A stretch of 64,000 nt of DNA from contig JALIZF010001702.1 of the NCBI GenBank assembly GCA_029948255.1, forward strand, positions 248,001 through 312,000. The letters are read 5' to 3'. Both the position numbers and the translations under genes were made by a program. A model generated the notes under the pieces. That model saw only the letters and a program-made list of their open reading frames with translations, did not search any database and had not been told where the DNA came from. The DNA is from Telmatactis stephensoni. Its lineage: Eukaryota > Cnidaria > Anthozoa > Actiniaria > Isophelliidae. Of the stretch, positions 56,701 to 64,000 are shown piece by piece. The stretch's first letter is position 1; each line of letters starts with the position of its first letter.

Positions 56701-59700
56701 GTCTGCCCCTCTCCTCTTGTTCTTGTCTGCCCCTCTCCTCCTGTTCTTGTCTGCCCCTCTCCTCATGTTCTTGCCTGCCCCTCTTCTCCTGTTCTTGTCT
56801 GCCCCTCTCCTCCTGTTCTTGTCTGCCCCTCTCCTCTTGTTCTTCTCTGCCCCTCTCCTCTTTTTCTTCTCTGCCCCTCTCCTCTTTTTCTTCTCTGCCC
56901 CTCTCCTTCTGTTCTTGTCTGCCCCTCTCCTCCTTTCTTCTCTGCCCCTCTCCTCCTTTCTTCTCTGCCCCTCTCCTCTTTTTCTTCTCTGCCCCTCTCC
57001 TCCTGTTCTTCTCTGCCCCTCTCCTCCTGTTCTTCTCTGCCCCCTCTCCTCTTGTTCTTCTCTGCCCCTCTCCTCTTGTTCTTCTCTGCCCCTCTCCTCC
57101 TGTTCTTCTCTGCCCCTCTCCTCCTGTTCTTCTCTGCCCCTCTCCTCTTGTTCTTCTCTGCCCCTCTCCTCCTGTTCTTCTCTGCCCCTCTCCTCCTGTT
57201 CTTCTCTGCCCCTCTCCTCCTGTTCTTCTCTGCCCCTCTCCTCCTGTTCTTGCCTGCCCCTCTTCTCCTGTTCTTGTCTGCCCCTCTCCTCTTGTTCTTG
57301 TCTGCCCCTCTCCTCTTGTTCTTGTCTGCCCCTCTCCTCCTGTTCTTGTCTGCCCCTCTCCTCATGTTCTTGCCTGCCCCTCTTCTCCTGTTCTTGTCTG
57401 CCCCTCTCCTCCTGTTCTTGTCTGCCCCTCTCCTCTTGTTCTTCTCTGCCCCTCTCCTCTTTTTCTTCTCTGCCCCTCTCCTCTTTTTCTTCTCTGCCCC
57501 TCTCCTTCTGTTCTTGTCTGCCCCTCTCCTCCTTTCTTCTCTGCCCCTCTCCTCCTTTCTTCTCTGCCCCTCTCCTCTTTTTCTTCTCTGCCCCTCTCCT
57601 CCTGTTCTTCTCTGCCCCTCTCCTCCTGTTCTTCTCTGCCCCTCTCCTCTTGTTCTTCTCTGCCCCTCTCCTCTTGTTCTTCTCTGCCCCTTTCCTCCTG
57701 TTCTTCTCTGCCCCTCTCCTCTTGTTCTTCTCTGCCCCTCTCCTCTTGTTCTTCTCTGCCCCTTTCCTCCTGTTCTTCTCTGCCCCTCTCCTCTTGTTCT
57801 TCTCTGCCCCTCTCCTCCTGTTCTTCTCTGCCCCTCTCCTCCTGTTCTTCTCTGCCCCTCTCCTCCTGTTCTTCTCTTCCACTCTTCTCCTGTTCTTCTC
57901 TGCTTCTCTCAAAAATTCAGACAGAACGATGAGTAAAATTAATTTTTTGGGGCCCAGGAAAACGAACAAGTAAGAATTTCAAGAGAATCTCTAACGAGAG
58001 GAACAACAGCACCAGAAAACGTAAGTGGCAAATTCAATTTCCTTGTAGCGTTCCTCAAGGCTAGGCCCTTGGACCAAAACTATTTTTGTTCAAACAACGG
58101 AGGTGCGCCTCAAACAAAACCCAGTCAAGCCACCTTAATAATCAACTATCAGCTGTTCATTCTTGGCTCTGTGCGAAACTTTCACTCAATTATGTAGAAA
58201 AATCCAATTTTGTTATATTCCATCCAGTACAAAAGAAACTAAATTATAATATACATATACAAATACATTCTCAAGCCATCAAGCACGAAACTCCTAGGCA
58301 TAATGTTGGATAGTAATGTAAATTGGAAATCCCACATTTTCTGTATATCAAGTAAAACTACAAGGGCGGATCCAGGGGGAGGGTCGCGGGGGTTAGGACC
58401 CCCCTGTGTTTATCAATGAATATGTCATGAATTTGCGACAGCAGTAATTTTTTTCTGTGAAAAGACTCACTTTTAACATTCATTGAAATATTACTAAGCA
58501 ATGCCAATCCTCTACCCATTCAGTTGTAAATATAATATTTTTGTTTCTAATAAAAAGTGTTAAAAATTACTAGTCTAAGCAATTAATGTCATATTTTCAG
58601 CGAGTTTCAATGGCTTAAGACCTTTTCGTTTGGGTTCCCTGTTTGTAAACGTCACGTGACCCCCACCTTTGAAAAATCATGGATCCGCCCTTGAACTAAA
58701 CATAGTATTGGTATTATCTCCAAAGCCCGCCGGCTACATTATGTAGATTAGCCTGTGTACAGCAGTTTCCTACTCCTCCCGCCCTACGGGAAAAATTCAG
58801 GGAGGGAGGGGTGGGAAACAGTTGTGCACAGGCTATATTCAAATTTAGATATTCTTGTCAATCTTTATTACTGCTTAATCTATCCTTATCTCACTTATGG
58901 CATAGTTGCATGGGGTCACACATATCAATCCACACAACAAACTCTCTTTTTATATTACAAAAGAACGCTTTGCGTCTAATAACATTTAATAGTTTCTAAG
59001 CTCATGCAAACCCTGTTTTTCTTAAATTTAAAAATCAGTCTGAATCGAAGTTTCCAGACATCGTTTTTCTTTATACTGCATTATTTATGCACAATTATAA
59101 TTCCAACAATTTACCAATTTCATTTAAGTCCCATTTAACCAATGTAAATCAAAAGCACAATTACAACACTAGATTGGCCTCAAAGTGCAGCTATTCGCTG
59201 CCAAAAGTCAGAAGTAACTACGGCAAATTTAATATAAAATTCTATGGTGTAAAAGTATGGAATTCAAAATGCGACTCCAAGAAAAAGCTTGATAAAGCAA
59301 AATTCAAGATAACCTAAGTGATGATATCCTTAGAGCATATTCTTAATATAAGTAAGTACAAGCCTGCTTTATATACTGTAACTCGTCGTTTTCTAAAAAA
59401 ATTATACTATTAAAGTTACCTTTGTTCATTGTATCTTAATATTTGATATAGTATATATTAATTAGAAATTATATGCGATGCGATCTTTCGTCTCTTAATG
59501 ATACTGTTTTTTTCTTTCAGCATTTGTCTGTCTTTTTCTATCTGTATATCCATGATGCTGCTGACAAGGTATTTCTTGAATTCGAAAAGCCACTGATGAT
59601 ACTAAGATACTTAACGTTCCAACTGTATCGCATGTCTTCACGTGGTAACTGCTGGAGGTCAAGTATAATTATACTCCATCCTAATGAAGTTAGCAACTTA

Positions 59701-61247
59701 CGATATCGATATAACGTCAAATATCACCAGAATCTGTGGCAAAAAGGCTTTAAGGCGGTAAAAGATCTTTTTGTAACAACAGAATCCGGCGTTGTCAGTG
59801 AAATCCGCTTTAGAAGATTTAGTGGAAGGAACCAGTATGATATATTTCACCAGCCGCATAACATTGATAAGGAAAAGTGGATTTTTGAAGGACAATTCTA
59901 TTTTGTAAAGATGTTATACGATTCCATCGCCGAAGGGGACCACCTTAAGGAAATATTGATGGAAGCTGAGTACGTTGGATTTGGTAGTGTGTATTGTGGA
60001 CCATCGGAAGATGACTCATTCATCACCTGGGTTAACCAAATGTTAACGAGTAATCTCACCCAATATCAAAGTGTCTACATTTGTTCTCTACTGGGGCAGT
60101 TTGATAAACATCGCTACTCACTACGTTTGAAATCGCTGATTCCAGAAAAAGCTGTTAACGTCCTCCTAAACAAGTTACGTTTCTGCTCGAGGATGCTTCT
60201 ACCTCAAAGCTGCTTGGAATATATAAAACACATTCATTTGAAGCTTTTTTGGGCGAGTACGTACAAATACAACGTTGAATACGTTTGGCTCTTTGGTATG
60301 AGTTTTGACGTCGACTATGTGTTATGTACCGCTAAAATTCTTCCCTGCGCTATAGAAGACGGGCACATCGATGATATTGTTGCCAAACTGATAAGACTTG
60401 TTTCCAGCCTTGAGGAAAACCACGACCACGAAAAAATGGTAAATTTCATCATTACCAGTGCACCATCAATTTCTGCTCTGTGGAAAATTTGTCATCTTTT
60501 GGAAAAAGACATAATTACATGTCACTCAAATGCCATTCTCGAGAAATTTAAGACTTTGCTAAAAGTAAGGGAACGAGACCACCTCGAGCCCTTTGTGTGG
60601 AAAGACGCCCCACGTGGCTTAAGACCCAAAATTGCAGTCATGCTTTGTAAGGCACTGAGAAAACAAATCGAAGGAAGAGCAGAATTTGACCAAAGGTGGT
60701 TGGCTGATTTCATTCTTGATAAAGATCTTCAGGAATACGCCTCTGACGACTTGATGCTGCTGCTTAAGTTTCTTTCGACATCAACGAAGATGCATCAGCT
60801 TGACACCTTGTGCATTGTCCTGAATTCCCAGAATTTGTATTCTTTTTGGCAGAAGTCTACAGACAAAGACAGGTTGGATATCGTCAACAATCTTACTTTA
60901 GGCAAAATTCGCTCCAAACTTTGTGCACCAACAACAAACAAAGAACGTGTGGTCGCGGCTTTCCTTGCAACCGAAGAACTGAGTAAGATTAATGTCTTTG
61001 AAGCATACGTGGACATTCTTGGACGATGCGTGTCCGATCAGACTGTCGGTACGTGTGGATTAAAAGCCATCGTAGACGCGTATGACGAGATTCGTAAATC
61101 AGCAAGTGGACAGGGAAGAAAGTGGTGCATGGATTTACTAAGCAAATCTGTTGAATCACATCAAGTTGACGCTGATGTGAAATCAAAATTGATTGACAGT
61201 GTATTCACCTCAAGTACTTCAAGCTCACAAACAGTTGACATAGACGG
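53761..61247 (+). CDS. Large RNF213 (mysterin)-like protein, N-terminal part (3' part outside or not recognised)
   Basis: Proposed exons: 53761-55281, 56067-56378, 57958-58020, 59521-61247; the first three end in phase 0 and the last in phase 2, about 1,207 residues. The ATG at 53761 (ACCATGT) opens the frame. Residues 1-632 look disordered and include nine 50-residue repeats (25 to about 475). From residue 633 LSVFFYLYIHDAADKVFLEF to NQYDIFHQP resembles the beta-sandwich (CBM20-like) of RNF213. The rest (WIFEGQFYFVKMLYDS onward) is helical, like the RNF213 N-arm. The order disordered tail, sandwich, helical arm is that of RNF213. The AAA and RING parts are not in view, so the name is inference. 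The joins from 55281 to 59521 rest on splice consensus and phase. The 59521 exon could alternatively belong to a separate gene. Confidence 0.6.
53832..55175 (+). repeat. Nine tandem 150-bp coding repeats (50 residues each)
   Basis: Unit starts at 53832, 53982, 54132, 54282, 54432, 54582, 54732, 54882 and 55032, exactly 150 bp apart. The consensus includes WKREAERTYTDIHSRCP, SNVGNDEATVEIGG and QSSGIAQSDGNSMAEM. The last unit is cut off at NSMAD. Units are more than 90% identical by eye; differences are mostly at a few codons. The frame is maintained through all units. Confidence 0.97.
55335..55891. mobile_element. 557-bp near-perfect palindromic MITE with 7-bp TSD
   Basis: The whole element folds back on itself about 55613. 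Arms of about 278 bp differ at about one position (GGATCC against GGTCCC). Ends are CACAGGC and GCCTGTG and GTTATTA flanks both (55328-55334, 55892-55898). It lies in intron 1 of the 53761 gene. Read-through of exon 1 would terminate inside its left arm. Confidence 0.9.
56433..57905. repeat. 24-bp minisatellite, about 61 units, with 600-bp higher-order period
   Basis: Units are CTCCTGTTCTTCTCTGCCCC-TCTC variants, 24 bp each, so several frames on both strands stay open for over 450 codons. The block with TTCTTGCCTGCCCCTCTTCT at 56649-57000 recurs at 57249-57600. One unit near 57040 has an extra C. The tract lies in the intron between exons 56067-56378 and 57958-58020 and is strongly pyrimidine on the plus strand. 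Confidence 0.97.
58362..58693. mobile_element. MITE (AAGGGCGGATCCA ends) inside the LINE fragment
   Basis: Inverted ends AAGGGCGGATCCA and TGGATCCGCCCTT; AACTA occurs on both flanks. Removing it rejoins the LINE frame (SSKTT to KHSIGIISKARR). The interior has the GGACCCCCCTG / GTGACCCCCACC type seen at 34690-34864. Confidence 0.75.
58751..58833. mobile_element. 83-bp palindromic MITE inside the LINE fragment
   Basis: GCCTGTGTACAGCAGTTTCC and the complement of GCCTGTGCACAACTGTTTCC form the arms, with TA on both sides. It is the second insertion in the same RT fragment. Confidence 0.7.
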
Positions 61248-61367
61248 GTAAGCAATAAATAAAATACTAATCTATGATTTTGATAATTCATGAGCAAAAG
61301 CTCTATTATTCAATACTATAGATCTTTTGTAGATTGGCTATCGAGTCGATCGAGGGGAGGGATGATT

Positions 61368-61895
61368 CATGTGGAATCAACCACTTACACAGGCAGCCCC
61401 ATGTTTTGCTTCTTTTCCTTCTTATAATCAGTGTTTAAAAAATTATTATTTTTCGTGGTTTACTGCGGTTTTCGGTATTCTGCGAACTCTGACCTTCAAA
61501 CAGTCCGTTGGAATTTGGTTATTCGCTTCCGCCCACTTCAATCAAAACACCAGAAAACTACTCATAAATTATCCCCTAAAAACCTACCAAATGACTGAAA
61601 ATGATCTTTAGAGAGTATATATTAGCTATACTATCATTTTGGTATCAATAGTTCTTCGTATTAGTGATTTTAATTTTTGATTGACAGAAGCAAAAACGCA
61701 AATTAGCGGTTGGCGTTTGAAAGTCAGAGTTCGCAGAATACCGAAAACCGCAGTAAGATAATTCGAAAACACAAGCAAATGAAATATTTGCAAATAGGTT
61801 TCAAGGGAAAAAAAAAAAAAAAATCTAAAGATATTGATGGTAAAAGGAGAAGGGAGAATTCAGCATGGAATCACCCTCTTACACAGGTAGCCCGC
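61368..61895. mobile_element. TIR element with GCGGTTTTCGGTATTCTGCG arms
   Basis: ACTGCGGTTTTCGGTATTCT (61463) and its complement (61733-61757) face each other. They are bracketed by a diverged 30-bp direct repeat (ATGTGGAATCAACCACTTAC at 61369, ATGGAATCACCCTCTTACAC at 61864), each followed by CAGG-AGCCC. Exact ends are uncertain. Confidence 0.55.
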
Positions 61896-62558
61896 GGTTG
61901 TTGTGTTTTTCTTTTTGGTTTTAGCTAATTTATTTTTAAAAAATTTGAAAACAAATGTCTATCGCTGCCAAAAATTATCAGGAGAAAACAAGTAAAGGAA
62001 AAGACGTAACAACTAACAACATAAGGACATTTATTACACCTTACACATAAATGAAAAGTGGGCTTTTGAACTCCATCGTAGTCTGGTGTTTTTGACAACG
62101 TACTTCGACATAACAATTTTTATCCCTTCAGAAGAAAAATGTTTCACTTATTTCAATAAAGTAAAGAATAGATTACATCCGGATGTAGTCGTAGACGTTT
62201 TGGAAAGCAAAACAACAGACACGTACAGTCCCGGTAGTAAATTTCTTTGAGCGATTCGTTTTCAACTGAAGCCGGTTGTCAGAACAAGTCATGCTCAAAT
62301 AACTGATTACGTTAACCGGATCAAAACTCCCTGTAAAAAGGCGTTCAAAACAAAACAAAAACAGTAAGACTAGAAAACTATTACCATGTCTTGATATCTG
62401 AGGGTTTTCATGGATGGGGATACAAGATTTTCGGCTTTACTTACTTTTTCTGCAGTGTCAATGAAATGCTCCAAACCAAACTGATTTTCTTGACGAACAA
62501 GTGTTGTTTTGCCATTCATGAGATTGACATTTCCTCCAGGATGATGTTCACATGGGTC

Positions 62559-62682
62559 AATACAATACAATACAATACAATACAATACAATACAATACAA
62601 TACAATACAATACAATACAATACAATACAATACAATACAATACAATACAATACAATACAATACAATACAATACAATACAATA
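62559..62682. repeat. (TACAA)n microsatellite
   Basis: About 25 perfect pentanucleotide units. They create long Ile-Val-Leu-Tyr-Cys frames that are not genes. Confidence 0.98.
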
Positions 62683-62692
62683 TGCGTATATT

Positions 62693-63162
62693 TAGTACCA
62701 GCAAGAGACCATAATACTAAGAGAGCGAAGCTCAGTATTGATGTCTGTGCCATGTTCGTGGCGGCTAAGGCTATTTTTAGTAACTTCGCCATCGCGCGCG
62801 CAAGGCTCTTAGACAATAGAATTCAAACGGTCCCGTCCGCGCGCACGTCAAAAATCAAATTCTATTGGTTGAGGGACTTGCGCGCGCGATGGCAAAGTTA
62901 CTAAAAATAGCCTTAAGCCTGGTTTTCACTTCAACGGAAGCAGAAGCGGAAGCAACATACGCAGACTCAGTAGTGTACTGCTCATTAGCAGCGCTTGTCT
63001 TTTCTCACACCTAGGTGATAAATGCAGTACTGAGTCTGCGTATGTTGCTTATGCTTATGCTTATGTCGCTAGTGAGGAACCAGGCTTTAGCCGCCACGAA
63101 CATGGCACAGACATCAATACTGAGTTTCGCTCTCTTAGTATTATGGTCTCTTGGTACCAGTC
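62693..63162. mobile_element. Foldback element with about 110-bp arms, right arm split by a MITE
   Basis: The left arm 62693-62805 (GAGACCATAATACTAAGAGA through TTCGTGGCGGCTAAGGCTAT to CGCGCGCGCAAG) is complemented by 62876-62912 plus 63090-63162. The right arm is interrupted exactly at its TTA by the MITE 62916-63086. The loop is 62806-62875. Confidence 0.8.
62916..63086. mobile_element. Harbinger-like MITE (AGCCTGGTTTTCAC ends), TTA duplication, nested
   Basis: The ends AGCCTGGTTTTCAC and the complement AAGCCTGGTTCCTC, with TTA on both sides (62913-62915, 63087-63089). The internal arms ACATACGCAGACTCAGTA and its complement match the arrangement of the copy at 32303-32460. Confidence 0.8.
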
Positions 63163-64000
63163 GTTTACACTTTTTTGGAATACATATACAAACATGATTT
63201 CAGGTACAAGCTACCTACAATAACCTCTGGGCTAAACGAGGTAGATAGCTGACTGTAGTAAATTACAATTGCAGTTACAGTTACAGTTACGATTTCAGTC
63301 AAATAAAGTTAATTTTCCAGTATATTCTTACAATAATTTTTGTTCCTAAGATACTCAAAACGAGGCTGAAGCAAACGGTAATTTTGCAACTGAGAGCATG
63401 TATACAATTTGTCTGCGCATGTCTGTGTTTTGGGCTTGAAATTCATTTGCATATCGAATGCAAGAAATTTTATGTTGACACGGAATATTTGGCTGGCAAT
63501 CTCGTTCTTCAAAATTATGTTCAACTACCGAAATACTAAGACAACTGAAACATGAGCAGTCTACCTACCGCTAGTGCGCTGTGGATAATTATCCAAACTG
63601 AAGGCACTCCAGATGGGAAAATATCACGCGTCAATGTCAGTAGAAAGTTGTGAGAAGGACCAGAACTCCGCACTTTCGAGTAATATTGTGGGCGCTAAAT
63701 TTATATGTAAGGTACGTTAAGCAGTGGAAGCCATTAACAACAAGTTACTGTGTAGATTAGACCCGATTAGGGTATTTTAGACTCCATCGATCGTTTAATA
63801 ATTAGCCATGTTTACTGGAATGTCGTACTTTTTCACTCAAAATTCTTGCAATTCACTTTCAAAATTTTACATCTTAGACTGCGCTCCCCAGCAAATTAAG
63901 TCCAAACTCGTGGTCCCTGAATGTGATCTAAAGCATTTTTGTGAACGTGTTTCCAAGCACGTTGTTTGCATGCAAATTTCAGCGATGAATTTATTGCTCT

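Larger units (their letters stand above)
58040..59330 (+). pseudogene. Broken non-LTR retrotransposon reverse transcriptase fragment
   Basis: The translation has RT motifs of the Jockey/CR1 type. SVPQG (then a stop) ALGPKLF begins near 58046. LNNQLSAVHSWL with KLSLNYVEKSNFVIFHP follows. Then come LGIMLDSNVNWKSHI, LYYCLIYPYLTYGIVAWGHT and KHNYNTRLASKCSYSLPKVR. The FADD catalytic block is missing between the first two pieces. Stops and frameshifts occur at several points. Two MITEs interrupt it (58362-58693 and 58751-58833). It lies in the last intron of the 53761 gene. Confidence 0.85.
61248..64000. other. Downstream intron or intergenic region, no exon recognised
   Basis: The exon ending at 61247 has a good GTAAGC donor, so the gene should continue, but no following exon was recognised. 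The region holds a 61370-61900 inverted-repeat element, a pentanucleotide repeat and a nested foldback element. From about 63200 to 64000 I see only AT-rich non-coding sequence. Confidence 0.5.

Noticed and set aside
56106..57973. Open frames of 488-608 codons over the CTCCTGTTCTT minisatellite, both strands
   Set aside because: The 24-bp unit is a multiple of three, so most frames stay open by arithmetic. Only the short 5' stretch 56067-56378 is likely exon.
62370..62816. Ile-Val-Leu-Tyr-Cys repeat frames
   Set aside because: Artefact of the (TACAA)n microsatellite.
3155..63162. CRISPR array or other prokaryotic repeat system
   Set aside because: No regularly spaced repeats with unique spacers exist. 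All tandem arrays are contiguous micro- or minisatellites, and the genes are spliced and animal-like.

Overview
The window is eukaryotic and almost certainly from a cnidarian, probably an anthozoan (stony coral or sea anemone). It is AT-rich and has intron-split genes with GT-AG boundaries. The encoded proteins resemble animal proteins, and very many small inverted-repeat transposons and tRNA-derived SINEs are present. The taxonomic call is inference from gene content and repeat style; no species is claimed.

Layout. (1) 348-27578, minus strand: the mTOR kinase gene from its start codon through most of the FAT domain. I could place 43 coding exons with consistent reading phase (about 1,714 residues). 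FRB, kinase and FATC exons lie beyond the left edge. The introns carry MITEs, SINEs, mini- and microsatellites. (2) 29105-31932, plus strand, head to head with mTOR: a complete seven-exon proteasome beta-1 subunit (PSMB6/PSMB9 type) with Thr1, Asp17, Lys33 and Arg45. (3) 33085-34062, minus: an intronless, very basic 325-residue protein I do not recognise. (4) 37506-41286, minus: a four-exon gene for a RING-like, ubiquitin-like and TerD-domain fusion, the most unusual protein here. (5) 41287-53760: about 12.5 kb with no supported host gene, filled with repeats, including transposons nested three or four deep. (6) 53761-61247 and beyond, plus: the 5' part of a large gene whose disordered, nine-repeat N-terminus is followed by a probable carbohydrate-binding-like sandwich and a helical region. 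This best fits an RNF213 (mysterin)-like protein, at moderate confidence. (7) 61248-64000: inverted-repeat elements and a pentanucleotide microsatellite, with no exon recognised.

How the genes relate. mTOR (growth control), the proteasome beta-1 subunit, the RING-UBL-TerD protein and the RNF213-like protein all touch growth control or ubiquitin-proteasome biology. The sequence gives no evidence that they are co-regulated; mTOR and PSMB6 merely share a 1.5 kb intergenic promoter region. The likeliest under-described items are the RING-UBL-TerD fusion, the repeat-bearing N-terminus of the RNF213-like gene, and the nested transposons with intact target-site duplications.
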